A stretch of DNA of 64,000 bases from Georgenia thermotolerans (GCF_009193185.1 NZ_VUKF01000018.1:25102-89101); one strand, 5' to 3'. Positions 35,291-45,899 are shown, numbered from the stretch's first letter. The notes: generated by a model from the sequence alone, not told the origin. Numbers and translations: made by a program.

Positions 35291-35437
35291 TATCCTCCGG
35301 CGGTGATCACCTCGCGGCTGGCCAGCCAGAAGGTCATGGCCCGTACGGCCGCTCGCCTCGCCGCCGGCGAGGAGGACTGGTTCACCGACGGCTGGACGCC
35401 ACGCTCGCGGGTGTTCGGCGTCCTCCTGCCGGGGTGA
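35291..35437 (+). CDS. Possible leaderless 44-aa protein
   Basis: A TATCCT -10 box (35291-35296) is followed after exactly 6 bases by GTG at 35303, which opens a 44-codon frame to 35437. The coordinates include the promoter box. The product has internal Trp and Phe residues (EEDWFTDGW) and is not low-complexity. The leaderless layout and the otherwise empty gap make it plausible. No family is recognised. Confidence 0.4.
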   Translation, partial: YPPAVITSRLASQKVMARTAARLAAGEEDWFTDGWTPRSRVFGVLLPG

Positions 35438-35456
35438 GGACGGGGAGCCGCGGACG

Positions 35457-36398
35457 TCAGAACGTCAGCACCAGCCGCCCCCGGGTCCCGCCCGCCTCGA
35501 GCACCCGGTGCGCCTCGGGCGCCTGCTCGGCGGGGAAGGTCCGGGCGACTCGCGGGGTGAGCCGCCCCTCCTCGACGTCGCGGCGCAGCTCGTCGAGCCA
35601 GTCCGTGCGGCCGGCCACCTGCGCGACCATCACGCGGTGGAGGCGGATGCCGCGTCCTGGCTCGCCGTCCCAGCCCCGCACGACGGCCAGCGTGCCGCCG
35701 TCGGCGATCGCGGGCACCACCTCGGTGAGCTGGACGGAGGCGTCGACCAGGCCGGGCACCCCCTCGGGCACGACCTGCCGCAACCGCGCCACGACGTCCG
35801 GGCCGCGGCGCACCACGGCGTCGGCGCCGAGGGAGCGGACGAGCTCCTCGTCGCGCTCGCTGGCGTCGGCGACGACCCGCAGCCCGCGGGCCTTGGCCAG
35901 CTGGACGGCGTACCCGCCCAGCGCGCCGGCCGCGCCGGTGATGGCGACGGTCTGCCCGGTCCGCAGCCCGAGCCCGTCGAGGGCGAGCAGCGCGGTGAGC
36001 CCGTTCATCGGCACCGTCGCGGCACGGACGAGGTCGGTGCCGACGGGCACGCGGGCCACCTGGGCGGCCGGGACCACCACCTGCTCGGCGTAGGCGCCGC
36101 CGTGCGGGCTGACGGGCAGCGCGATGGCCATCACCTGCTCGCCCGGGCACCACGGGGCGCCGTCGCCGACCTCGTCGATCTCGCCGGCGAGCTCCATGCC
36201 GGGGATGTAGGGCGGGCGCAACCCGGCCTGCTCGAGCGCCTGCGCCCGCAGGCCGGCGCGCAGCCCGGTGTCGGTGGGGTTGACCGTGGCTGCGCGCACG
36301 CGCACCCGCACCTCGCCGGGTCCTGCGTGAGGCTCGGGGAGGTTCACGACCTCGAGCTGGTCGGGACCGCCGAACTGGGTGACTCCGATGGCGCGCAC
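35457..36398 (-). CDS. Quinone-oxidoreductase-like zinc-free alcohol dehydrogenase
   Basis: A 313-residue medium-chain dehydrogenase/reductase. The GroES-like N-terminal domain has AATVNPTDTGLRAG and PGMELAGEIDEVG. The NADPH-binding motif is AITGAAGALGGYAVQLAKA. It lacks the structural-zinc Cys cluster, as in the quinone oxidoreductase group. The GTG at 36398 is where homology starts (VRAIGVTQFGG), but no good ribosome site is visible, so the start is uncertain. Monocistronic. Confidence 0.87.
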   Translation of the reverse strand: MRAIGVTQFGGPDQLEVVNLPEPHAGPGEVRVRVRAATVNPTDTGLRAGLRAQALEQAGLRPPYIPGMELAGEIDEVGDGAPWCPGEQVMAIALPVSPHGGAYAEQVVVPAAQVARVPVGTDLVRAATVPMNGLTALLALDGLGLRTGQTVAITGAAGALGGYAVQLAKARGLRVVADASERDEELVRSLGADAVVRRGPDVVARLRQVVPEGVPGLVDASVQLTEVVPAIADGGTLAVVRGWDGEPGRGIRLHRVMVAQVAGRTDWLDELRRDVEEGRLTPRVARTFPAEQAPEAHRVLEAGGTRGRLVLTF

Positions 36399-36490
36399 GT
36401 CCGCGTCAACGCCTCTGTCCGGCAGCCATTCCCGTCCGGGCGGCGCCGCCCGACCCCGGCCGCGAGCGCGCCGCACGCCGCCGCGTCTCC

Positions 36491-36666
36491 TACCGTGGCA
36501 CGGACACCTGACGCGAGACGAGGAGGAGACGATGGGCTTCGTCAAGAAGGCGCTCAAGGGCGCGGTGGTCGCCAAGGGCATCCAGGTCCTCAGCCGCGAG
36601 GCGGCCAAGCCGGAGAACCAGCGGAAGGCCCGCGAGCTGCTCGCCAAGGCCACCAAGCGGCGCTGA
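36491..36666 (+). CDS. Small basic amphipathic protein
   Basis: A 44-residue protein starts at the ATG at 36532 with a strong GAGGAGGAG ribosome site. The TACCGT -10 box at 36491-36496 is included in these coordinates. The sequence opens MGFVKKALKGAVVAKGIQVL and ends in Lys/Arg; it looks like an amphipathic helix. Function unknown. Confidence 0.65.
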
Positions 36667-36722
36667 AGCGCATGGCCGACGGCGCCCGCACCAGTCCCGG
36701 GCGGGCGCCGTCGCCGGCGCGA

Positions 36723-37916
36723 TCAGCCCCGGGCCGCGGCGGCCCACATGGTCTCGAAGTTCTCCTCGTACTGCTCGTAGATCGCCTTGTCGCGCAGCTC
36801 GAGCATCGCCTCGTCGTTGCGGTGCAGGGACGTGGTGTTGAAGTTCGGGCTGCCGGTCAGGATGATCTGGCCACCGGAGCGGGTGCCGGTGGCGCCGTCG
36901 ACGATGAGGTACTTGGAGTGGATGCGCCCGGGCAGCGTGCCGCTGTTGAGCGCGCGCAGGTCGATGCCGGCCGCGGCGAAGGTGTCGGCGACCTCCTGGA
37001 CCATCGGGCCGTGCACCACCCGCACCGCGCAGCCGTCCTCCGCCATCTCCACGAGGCGGTCGGCGATGCCGAGCCGGGTGGCGTCCCACTCGGACATGCC
37101 CACCCGGACCTCGGTGGCGCCGTCGCGCTTGCAGCCCAGCTCGTTCAGCCGCTCGAGCACGGGGTCGGCGTCGGCGCTGGGGAAGAAGTGCGCGGTCACC
37201 GGGCCGCCCGGGCCGGCGGTGGTGACCTGGCGGTAGTAGTCGGGGTCCTGTACCTCGGCGGCGAGGTCCTCGAAGTAGGCGTTGTACGCGTCGTAGAGCC
37301 GGTGGTTGCCGGGCAGGACGACCGCGTTGTTCCAGTAGGTGCGCGAGTTGACGTCGGTGAAGTTGGCCGAGGACTGGACGACGACGTTCTTCGCTCCCCC
37401 GGTCTCGGAGAACAGGTAGAACTTGTTGTGCTGGCCCTTGGTGCCGATGCACGAGGAGGTGTTGCCCTCCGGCGAGACGTTGCCGCACACGTGCACCCAG
37501 GAGCCGGCGGACGTGTCCTGGCCGAGCGCCTCGATGAGGGCCACCGACGCGGGGTTGTCCACCTGCCAGCCGTCCAGGACCACCTGGACGTCGACGCCGC
37601 GATCCCGGGCCGCCAGCAGCACGTCCGCGAAGTCCATCCCTGCCGCGCCGGAGATGACGAAGTGGGCGAGGCGGATCTGGGAGCCCTGGGGCGCCTGCTT
37701 GACGAGGCTGCAGATCTGCTCGACGACCCCGGTAGCCCGACCCGCCGCGGGGTTGTTGAACGCGGCGCCCGGGGTGACGGGCGTGAGGGGGGCGTCGGCG
37801 CAGGCGGTGGCGGGGTTGGCGGCGGCCGCGGTGGCGGGCGTGGTGGCGGCGACCACCGGCAGCGCCACCAGTGCCGCGGCGGCCAGTCCGGCGAGGCGAG
37901 GCATCAAACGGGACAC
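36723..37916 (-). CDS. Secreted phospholipase-D-like protein
   Basis: A 397-residue exported protein of the PLD superfamily. After an Ala-rich signal peptide, two HKD-type motifs are present: GQHNKFYLFSE with SSANFTD, and IHSKYLIVDG with GSPNFN. Substrates may be phospholipids or nucleic acid. The GTG at 37916 is supported by an AAGGAA site 6 bases upstream; an ATG four codons later is possible. It is monocistronic and convergent with the small gene on its right-hand reading side. Confidence 0.88.
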   Translation of the reverse strand: MSRLMPRLAGLAAAALVALPVVAATTPATAAAANPATACADAPLTPVTPGAAFNNPAAGRATGVVEQICSLVKQAPQGSQIRLAHFVISGAAGMDFADVLLAARDRGVDVQVVLDGWQVDNPASVALIEALGQDTSAGSWVHVCGNVSPEGNTSSCIGTKGQHNKFYLFSETGGAKNVVVQSSANFTDVNSRTYWNNAVVLPGNHRLYDAYNAYFEDLAAEVQDPDYYRQVTTAGPGGPVTAHFFPSADADPVLERLNELGCKRDGATEVRVGMSEWDATRLGIADRLVEMAEDGCAVRVVHGPMVQEVADTFAAAGIDLRALNSGTLPGRIHSKYLIVDGATGTRSGGQIILTGSPNFNTTSLHRNDEAMLELRDKAIYEQYEENFETMWAAAARG

Positions 37917-38085
37917 AAACGTTCCTTCCGACGGTGCGGTGATGACCCGGGCACGTTACGGAGACTCGATGGCGGAAATATGGCCATGACGTGACCGGGC
38001 GGTGACGGCGGGCAGCGCGCCTCTCACGTGCGCGAATGGCCGACAGTTGTCGCTCGAAACGCTCCTGGCGGGCCTCGGCGCGGAC

Positions 38086-38499
38086 TACCTTGAGCGCGAC
38101 AGCGGCGAGGGAGGAGCCATGGCGGTCTCGGAGCGGTGGAAGGCCCTGATCGGGCCGTTCTACACCTCGGTCGACCTCGAATGGTGGCTGGGCCTGAGCG
38201 AGCAGCGCATCCGCCGCCGGGTCCGCGCCGGGGAGCTCCTCGCCGTGCGCGACAGGTCCGGCGAGGCGCACTTCCCCGTGTGGCAGTTCCATCCCGACGG
38301 GCGGGTGATCGAGGGCCTGTCCGACGTCTGGCGGGCCCTCGGCGAGCGCTCCGCCGTCGAGAAGGCGCGGTGGATGCGCCGATCGCGGCCCGACCTCGGT
38401 GGCCGCTGCCCCGTCGAGGCGCTCGCGCACGCCCACCCCGCGGACGTGCGGACGATCGTCGCGATGGCTGCGGCGGACGAGGTCACCTGGGCGCAGTGA
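38086..38499 (+). CDS. DUF2384 (MbcA/ParS/Xre antitoxin)-like protein
   Basis: A 126-residue protein starts at the ATG at 38119 with a GGGAGGAG site; a TACCTT -10-like box at 38086-38091 is included. The middle has a helix-turn-helix-like DNA-reading segment (WWLGLSEQRIRRRVRAGEL). The end resembles the toxin-binding DUF2384 region (WMRRSRPDLGGRCPVEAL). In other genomes such proteins pair with RES-type toxins, but no toxin gene is adjacent here. It may be an orphan regulator. Confidence 0.65.
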   Translation, partial: YLERDSGEGGAMAVSERWKALIGPFYTSVDLEWWLGLSEQRIRRRVRAGELLAVRDRSGEAHFPVWQFHPDGRVIEGLSDVWRALGERSAVEKARWMRRSRPDLGGRCPVEALAHAHPADVRTIVAMAAADEVTWAQ

Positions 38500-38634
38500 C
38501 AGCGCCGGCGCTGGGCCCGTACCGGCGGGCCAGACCTCTCTGCCGACGCTACGCTGACCGCCTCACGCCGCCGCACCCCGGTGCCACGAGGCAGCCGCCT
38601 CCCTTTCCCTGCCTGCTCCCGCCCTAGGGACCCG

Positions 38635-40566
38635 ATGGCGACCTCCCGGCCGATCACCGCCACCAGCTCCCGCCCGTCACAACCGCCACCGCGACGGACG
38701 GCGCGCCGGCTCGTGCGGTCGGCGCTGCTGACCGCCCTGACCGCCGGCGTCGCGCTCGCCGTCGCCTACGGGCTGGAGCGCGCCCACGCCGGCACCCACC
38801 CGGTCGTGGCCACCCTCACCCTGCTGCAGACCGAGCGCCCGGGACTGCTGCTGCTCGGCGGGCTGCTGGTGTGGGCCGTCCTCGGCCTGCTCTTCGCCCT
38901 CAGCGGCCGGCTCTGGATCGCGCTCGGCGGGACCCTCGCGCTGGCGACGGTGCTCGCCGTCGCCGACGTCTGGAAGATGCGGCTGCGGCTCGAGCCGGTC
39001 TTCCCGGCCGACGTCGAGTACCTCACCCATCCCCGGCTGCTCGTCGACGCCGCCGGGGCGCGCGGGGTGCTCGCCCTGGCGGCACTGGTCGTCGCACTGC
39101 TGGCCGCCGCGTACGGGCTCGCGCGCCTGGCGCGGCGGGGGCGCCTGCCGGCAGCGCGTCCGCGCCGAGGACGCTTGGCGGCCCAGGCGGTCTGCGGCGT
39201 GCTGTCCGGGGCGCTGCTGGTCGGCGCCGGGCTGTTCAACCGGCCGGGCGCGCCGCTCCGGCCCGTCTACGAGCGTGCCGGGGCCGAGTGGGCGTCGTGG
39301 GACCAGGTGGACAACTACGCCACCAACGGGTTCCTCGCCGGGCTGCTGTACAACATGCCGGGCCCGGTCATGCCCCGCCCGCCCGGCTACGACGAATCCA
39401 CCATGCGCCAGATCGCCGCGGAGTACCGCGAGGCGGCCCTGACGATCAACGCCACCCGAGACCCGGCGGCGCTGGCCGACACGAACATCGTCATCGTCCT
39501 GGGCGAGACCGTCTCCGACCCGCTGCGCATGCTCGGCGTGCACCTGGAGGAGGACCCGCTGCCGTTCACGCGTCGGCTCATGTCCGCCACCACCTCGGGC
39601 ACCATCCTCACGCCCGCCTTCGGCGGCGGGACCGCCAACGTCGAGTTCGAGGTGCTCACCGGGATGGCGCTGCGCAACTTCGAGCCGCAGATGCGCACGC
39701 CGTTCCAGACCCTCATTCCCCACGAGGACACGTTCCCGTCCTTCGTCACCAGCCTCGCCGAGGGGCGGGACACCCTGGCGATCCACCCCTTCGTCGCCAG
39801 CTTCTACCGCCGCGACGTCGTCTACCCGGCCCTCGGGTTCGACCGCCGAGTCTTCGAAGGCGACATGGTCCACCGGGACCATGTGGAGCGGAACCCGTAC
39901 GTCTCCGACGCCGCCACGTACAAGGAGGTGGTCGACGAGCTGCGCGCCTCGGACCGGCCGCTGCTGATGAACGTGGTGACGATGCAGAACCACCTGCCGT
40001 TCTGGGGCCTGTACGACGACCCCATCGACGTCACCGGGCCGTTCGACCCCGCCGAGGCCGGGGACCTCGGTCAGTACCTGCGCGGGCTGCGCTACAGCGA
40101 CGACGCCCTCGCCCAGCTCGTCGGCGACCTGGACCGGCTGGACGAGCGCACCATCGTGCTGTTCTACGGCGACCACCTGCCCGGCGCCTGGCCGCCCGCG
40201 GCGCTGGCCATGAACCCGCCCGTGGTGCAGCACGAGACGCCCTACCTGGTCTACGCGAACTTCCCCACCGCCCCGCTGCCGGCCACGCCTCCGCTGAGCC
40301 CGACGTTCCTCGTCAACCGCATGCTCGACACCGCCAACGCGCCGCTGACGCCCTACAACGCCCTGCTCGAGCGGCTGGCCCAGCAGGTCCCGGCGTACGA
40401 GGTCCTCGCAGTGCTCAACGACCGCGGCGAGCAGGTGACCGAGGCCGACCTGTCGCCGCAGGCCCGGCACCTGCTCGACCAGTACCGGCTCGTCCAGTAC
40501 GACCTGGCCGTCGGGAAGCGCTACAGCGCGGCGGAGATGCTGACGGTGCCCGACGCCGGATCCTGA
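38635..40566 (+). CDS. LTA-synthase-like membrane sulfatase
   Basis: A 643-residue membrane enzyme of the lipoteichoic-acid-synthase/phosphoglycerol-transferase family. About five N-terminal membrane helices (residues 20-210) carry an extracellular sulfatase-fold domain. Metal and nucleophile motifs are VLGETVSDP, FGGGTANVEFE (Thr nucleophile), MQNHLPFW and FYGDHLPG. It probably transfers glycerol phosphate or a similar group onto a surface glycan or lipid. The ATG at 38635 has a short AGGGA site; the frame is open upstream to 38581 without clear sense. A hairpin follows. Confidence 0.88.
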   Translation: MATSRPITATSSRPSQPPPRRTARRLVRSALLTALTAGVALAVAYGLERAHAGTHPVVATLTLLQTERPGLLLLGGLLVWAVLGLLFALSGRLWIALGGTLALATVLAVADVWKMRLRLEPVFPADVEYLTHPRLLVDAAGARGVLALAALVVALLAAAYGLARLARRGRLPAARPRRGRLAAQAVCGVLSGALLVGAGLFNRPGAPLRPVYERAGAEWASWDQVDNYATNGFLAGLLYNMPGPVMPRPPGYDESTMRQIAAEYREAALTINATRDPAALADTNIVIVLGETVSDPLRMLGVHLEEDPLPFTRRLMSATTSGTILTPAFGGGTANVEFEVLTGMALRNFEPQMRTPFQTLIPHEDTFPSFVTSLAEGRDTLAIHPFVASFYRRDVVYPALGFDRRVFEGDMVHRDHVERNPYVSDAATYKEVVDELRASDRPLLMNVVTMQNHLPFWGLYDDPIDVTGPFDPAEAGDLGQYLRGLRYSDDALAQLVGDLDRLDERTIVLFYGDHLPGAWPPAALAMNPPVVQHETPYLVYANFPTAPLPATPPLSPTFLVNRMLDTANAPLTPYNALLERLAQQVPAYEVLAVLNDRGEQVTEADLSPQARHLLDQYRLVQYDLAVGKRYSAAEMLTVPDAGS

Positions 40567-40634
40567 GACCTCGGCCGGCGACCGCCGACGCGCCGATCAG
40601 CCGGAAACGGGTCGCGCACCCGCGCACAAACACC

Positions 40635-40665
40635 CGGGCCCCATCCGCGACGCGGATGGGGCCCG
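40635..40665. terminator. 14-bp hairpin between convergent genes
   Basis: A perfect 14-bp stem (40635-40648 with 40652-40665) with a 3-base loop separates the sulfatase and NCS2 permease genes. Confidence 0.8.
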
Positions 40666-40682
40666 AGCCCTGACAGAGCCCG

Positions 40683-42146
<1,464 letters not shown>

Positions 42147-42275
42147 GTTGCCGAATCGTCCCACTGCGCGGGATGGTTGGCCCTTTCGGCCCACATGGTG
42201 GGAAAGCTGTCTCACCTGACGGTCAAGGGGGGGCGATCCGGCCTCGTGCAGCGCACGCGCCGTCGCCGCCCGGCC

Positions 42276-42545
42276 TACGATCGAGCCGTGCCCCAGCCCC
42301 GCTTCTTCGAGCGTCGCCCCAACCCGCCACCGGCCAAGGTCAACGCCGTCACACTGACGGTCACCGGGACGATCGTCTGGGCCGTGGCGACGGCGGTGGT
42401 CGCCGTCCTCATCGTCACCGGAGCCGTCGACGCAGCGCTGCTCGACGTCTGCTTCGCGGGCCTGGCGATGGGCGTCCTCGCCATCGGGTGGGGCTTCGTC
42501 CACGAGCGCCGCGCCCGGGGGCCCCGGAGCGAGTCAGCAAAGTGA
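42276..42545 (+). CDS. Leaderless DUF2530-like membrane protein
   Basis: An 85-residue protein with two membrane helices (GTIVWAVATAVVAVLIVTG and a second following AALLDVC). The GTG start at 42288 lies exactly 6 bases after a TACGAT -10 box (42276-42281, included), with no ribosome site, so it is probably leaderless. DUF2530 proteins are often found beside NCS2 permeases in actinobacteria, and this one is divergent from such a gene. Function unknown. Confidence 0.75.
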   Translation, partial: YDRAVPQPRFFERRPNPPPAKVNAVTLTVTGTIVWAVATAVVAVLIVTGAVDAALLDVCFAGLAMGVLAIGWGFVHERRARGPRSESAK

Positions 42546-42568
42546 TCCAGCCGGGCAGGGGATCGAAC

Positions 42569-43183
42569 GTGCAGAGAGCCTCCGAGCAGCCCGGGGCTGA
42601 GATGGCACATCCCCGCGGCTTCACGATCCTTGCCGTGTGCACCGGGAACGTCTGCCGCTCCCCCGCCGTCGAGCGCCTCCTACGCCCCGTGCTTGGCAAC
42701 AGCGAGGGGGTGACCGTGCACAGCGCCGGGCTTGGCGCGCTGGTGGACGCGCCGATAGACGAGCCGATGGCTGACCTGCTGCGGGCTCAGGGGGCGGATG
42801 TCGGGGGCTTCGCGGCCCGACAGATCACCGAGCCGATGGTGCGTGAGGCCGACCTCATACTGCCGCTGACCCGTGAGCACCGCGCCAGCGTCGTCGCGCT
42901 TCACCCTGCCGCCGTGCGGCGCACCTTCACGCTTCGTGAGCTGGCCCGGCTTGCAGACCAGGTGGACCGCGACGAGCTGGCCGCCGCATCCTGGCCGGGC
43001 ACCTCTCCCGCTGACCGCCTTGCGGCTCTCGTGCCGCTTGCTGCCGCCCGCCGGGCCCACGTTCCCGCCGAGCTGGACGACGTCGTCGACCCGTTCCGCC
43101 GTACGCCCCAGGTCTACAAGGAGTCGCTGGCGCAGATCGTCCCGGCGGTGCAGACGATCGCCCAGATCGCCCTGAATCTGTGA
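42569..43183 (+). CDS. Low-molecular-weight protein tyrosine phosphatase
   Basis: A 204-residue phosphatase with the P-loop VCTGNVCRSP (C-x5-R-S) near the N-terminus and the general-acid Asp in VDPFRRTPQVY. I chose the GTG at 42569 because an AGGGGA site lies 6 bases upstream; an ATG at 42602 is the alternative. Such enzymes reverse tyrosine autophosphorylation of BY-kinases in exopolysaccharide systems. A BY-kinase lies at 51615-53030, though not in the same operon, so the pairing is an inference. Confidence 0.87.
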   Translation: MQRASEQPGAEMAHPRGFTILAVCTGNVCRSPAVERLLRPVLGNSEGVTVHSAGLGALVDAPIDEPMADLLRAQGADVGGFAARQITEPMVREADLILPLTREHRASVVALHPAAVRRTFTLRELARLADQVDRDELAAASWPGTSPADRLAALVPLAAARRAHVPAELDDVVDPFRRTPQVYKESLAQIVPAVQTIAQIALNL

Positions 43184-43296
43184 CATCTGAACCGCGCCGC
43201 CGTCACAAGCCGCACTTCACTGCCACATAGCTCCCAGCCGCGCCATCCGGTGCGACTCGGTTCTTGCGGGCAGCTCGACCGGCGCCAGCGGACCCG

Positions 43297-43640
43297 TTAG
43301 TCCAGCCAGACGACGCCGTCGCCGGTGTAGCGCTCGCCGTCGTCGCCCACCAGGTTCGCCCGCAGTCCCGCGGCCAGGGGCAGCAGCTCACGCGCGGCGT
43401 CCTCGTCAGCCAGCCCTTGACCGCGACGGCACCCTCGCCCCAGGTCAGCGAGACGGGGTAGCCGGCGGCGCACCGGTACTCGTAGACCGGGACCTCGGTG
43501 CCGTCCGCCCACCCGATCCGCCCGTTCACCCGCAGGTCGGGCCGGGCCCCGGCGTACGCGAGCCACTCCCCCAGGTCGATCGGCTGCTCGGCGCTCTCCC
43601 AGGGCAGCTCGGCCCGGGTGAGGTGGACCTCGTAGCTCAT
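43297..43640 (-). pseudogene. Hypothetical protein, frameshifted
   Basis: The ATG at 43640 with a GGGAGG site opens MSYEVHLTRAELPWES and runs in frame to VKG. At the CCC run 43414-43416 one base appears to be missing: the following codons make sense only in the next frame, reading LADEDAARELLPLAAGL and ending in GDGVVWLD at 43297. Adding one base restores a protein of about 115 residues. The N-terminal pattern is shared by small uncharacterised bacterial proteins. Whether the shift is real or a sequencing error is open. Confidence 0.7.
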
Positions 43641-43786
43641 GCCGCCTCCCTCGGTTTGTGGACGGGCGTCAGCGTAATGCCGACAGCGTCTCTCGGGAGG
43701 GGTTTGCCCCATGGTCCCGGGAGCGCGACCGAGGGCTGTATGAGAAGAGACATTTTCGAAACGTGAGCGCCGCTACACTCCCCGAT

Positions 43787-43808
43787 CACCGGACAGCGTT
43801 GTCCGGTG
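43787..43808 (+). promoter_or_regulatory. 5'-UTR hairpin of subtilase gene
   Basis: Arms CACCGGACA (43787-43795) and TGTCCGGTG (43800-43808) pair perfectly around GCGT, just before the GGGGGAG ribosome site. A TACACT -10-like box is at 43774-43779, so the hairpin would lie at the very 5' end of the transcript. Confidence 0.5.
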
Positions 43809-43836
43809 CAGACATCGAACTAGGGGGAGTCTTCTT

Positions 43837-45354
43837 TTGTCTCGTCACCTCTCGCGCCGCCGTCGTCTCGGCGCCGGCGCCACCGCCGCGGTGCTCCTGG
43901 GCGCCGCGTTCCTGGCCGGGCCGGCCAGCGCTGCACCGACGGCGGAGCCGCCGTCCACGCCCGTCCCCATCGCCACGCCCGACGGCCAGCTCATGAGCTA
44001 CGTCGTCAACGCCAAGCAGGCCACCCCTGGGCAGACCCGCCTGGTGGAGCGGGCGGTCGAGGACGCCGGCGGCATCGTCGTGCAGTCCTGGCCGCAGATC
44101 GGCGTCGTCGTCGCGCACTCCACGGCCTCGACCTTCCGCCAGGACGTGCTCAAGAACAAGGCTGCCGTGCAGTCCGTCGGCGCCACCCGCACCGTCGCGG
44201 TCTCCGAGGGCACCCCGGCCACCGCCGACACCCCGCGCACCCCGGGCTCGCGCGGCGCCGCCGCCTACAAAAAGGCCAACGGGCAGCCGCACCTGAACGG
44301 CTTCGCCGCCGGCGAGGTGTTCGACGTCGCCCCGGCCGCCGACCCCCGCGAGGGCGAGCAGTGGGACATGGCGCAGATCAACGCCGACGACGCCCACGCC
44401 ATCACCGACGGCGCCCGCAGCGTCCTCGTCGGCGTGCTGGACAGCGGCATCGAGTCCACCCACCCCGACCTCGCGCCGAACATCGACAAGGCCAGCTCGG
44501 TCAGCTGCGTCGACGCCGGCCGGCCCGACACCTCCACCGGCTCCTGGGAGCCGACGACGTCGGCGCACGGCACGCACGTGGCCGGCACCATCGCGGCGGC
44601 GCGCAACGGCACGGGCATCGTCGGCGTGGCGCCGAACGTGCGCATGGCGTCGGTGAAGGTCGTCAACGACGACGGGTTCATCTACCCGGAGTACGCGGTG
44701 TGCGGGTTCGTCTGGGCCGCCGAGCACGGCATGGACGTGACCAACAACAGCTACTACGTCGACCCGTTCGAGTTCTGGTGCGACGACCAGAGCGACCAGG
44801 CCGCCGCCAAGGAGGCCGTGCGCCGCGCCGTCGCCTACTCCCAGAAGAAGGGCGTGGTCTCCGTCGCCGCGGCCGGCAACAGCTCCTATGACCTGGCGAA
44901 CAAGACCACCGACGCCGGGAGCCCCAACGACGCTCCGAAGCCGGTGAAGCGCGTCATCAACGGCGGCTGCCACGACATCCCCACCGAGCTGCCGGGCGTG
45001 GTGACCGTCTCGGCCACCACGCAGACCGAGGACCTGGCGTCCTTCTCCAACCGCGGCCTGGACGTCATCGACGTCGCGGCCCCGGGTTCGCGCATCCTGT
45101 CCACCTACACCGGCGGCCGGTACGCGCTGCTCAGCGGCACCTCGATGGCTGCCCCGCACGTGGCGGGCGTCGCGGCGCTGCTGGTCTCCGCCCACCCGGA
45201 GTACACCCCGGAGCAGGTGGTCACCGCGCTGCGTGAGCAGGCCCGCGACCACTCGTGCACGACGCTGACCGTCGGCGCCGCGTGCGTGGGCACGGAGCTG
45301 AACAACAGCTACTACGGCGAGGGCATCGCCGACGCCCTCAAGGCCATCAGCTGA
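43837..45354 (+). CDS. Secreted subtilisin-like S8 peptidase
   Basis: A 505-residue serine protease. A signal peptide (residues 1-33) and an I9-like propeptide (about 50-130) precede the catalytic domain. The triad is Asp in VGVLDSGIEST, His in SAHGTHVAGT and Ser in LLSGTSMAAPHVAG; the oxyanion Asn is in VAAAGNSS. The start is a rare TTG, supported by GGGGGAG 7 bases upstream. It acts outside the cell, is monocistronic, and is followed by a hairpin. Confidence 0.93.
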   Translation: MSRHLSRRRRLGAGATAAVLLGAAFLAGPASAAPTAEPPSTPVPIATPDGQLMSYVVNAKQATPGQTRLVERAVEDAGGIVVQSWPQIGVVVAHSTASTFRQDVLKNKAAVQSVGATRTVAVSEGTPATADTPRTPGSRGAAAYKKANGQPHLNGFAAGEVFDVAPAADPREGEQWDMAQINADDAHAITDGARSVLVGVLDSGIESTHPDLAPNIDKASSVSCVDAGRPDTSTGSWEPTTSAHGTHVAGTIAAARNGTGIVGVAPNVRMASVKVVNDDGFIYPEYAVCGFVWAAEHGMDVTNNSYYVDPFEFWCDDQSDQAAAKEAVRRAVAYSQKKGVVSVAAAGNSSYDLANKTTDAGSPNDAPKPVKRVINGGCHDIPTELPGVVTVSATTQTEDLASFSNRGLDVIDVAAPGSRILSTYTGGRYALLSGTSMAAPHVAGVAALLVSAHPEYTPEQVVTALREQARDHSCTTLTVGAACVGTELNNSYYGEGIADALKAIS

Positions 45355-45369
45355 CCCGCTGACTGCCGC

Positions 45370-45407
45370 GCTCAGGCCGCGTCCCGTTCCCGGGGCGCGG
45401 CCTGAGC
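45370..45407. terminator. 12-bp hairpin after subtilase
   Basis: Arms 45370-45381 and 45396-45407 pair over 12 bp, with a further small CCCG/CGGG pairing in the loop. It lies between convergent genes. Confidence 0.75.
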
Positions 45408-45428
45408 CGTTTCTCGGGCCGGGTCAGC

Positions 45429-45800
45429 TCACGCGGAGGCCGCCCGACGGGCGGCCTCGAAGGGCAGCCGGTCGAAGATGATCCGCATCCTGGCGATCCG
45501 GCCGTCCTCGACCGTGACGAGCTCGGCGCCGGGGGCGTCCCTCACCAGCACGGTGTGGGCGACGTAGACGACGACGGCTGTGACGTCGTCGCCGAAGGCC
45601 GCGAGCAGCTCCGCGCCGGTGAGGCTCTGGACGAACGGCCCCATGAAGCCCCGGAAGGCCTCCGCGCCGACGAGGTCCCCGCCCGGCGCGTGGCACACGA
45701 TGTCCTCGGCGATGTAGGTCATCGCCCGCTCGAAGTCCTGACCGGTCCAGGCTCGGTGATAGGCCAGCGCCGCCTGCAGCGCCGCTCCGCCCTGAGTCAT
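45429..45800 (-). CDS. SnoaL-like / NTF2-fold protein
   Basis: A 123-residue small alpha-beta barrel protein of the SnoaL-like family. It has ALAYHRAWTGQDFERAMTYI near the start and a C-terminal VEDGRIARMRIIFD, both typical of the fold. Members range from isomerases to ligand binders, so the role is open. Monocistronic. The ribosome site at the ATG is weak, and TAGTCT upstream may be its -10 box. Confidence 0.85.
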   Translation of the reverse strand: MTQGGAALQAALAYHRAWTGQDFERAMTYIAEDIVCHAPGGDLVGAEAFRGFMGPFVQSLTGAELLAAFGDDVTAVVVYVAHTVLVRDAPGAELVTVEDGRIARMRIIFDRLPFEAARRAASA

Positions 45801-45899
45801 GTCGCCGTCCCCGCTCGCGTGCTAGGTCCAGACTAGGTCGCTAGCCCGTCGGCGGGTCCACGGGTGGTGCGCTGCTCGAGGGCCGTCACCCGCGATGAA

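Noticed and set aside
42224..42236. Another copy of the TGCTTGACG regulon element near the NCS2 permease
   Set aside because: GACGGTCAAGGGG shares only a few bases, and no -10 box is found at 17 bases.
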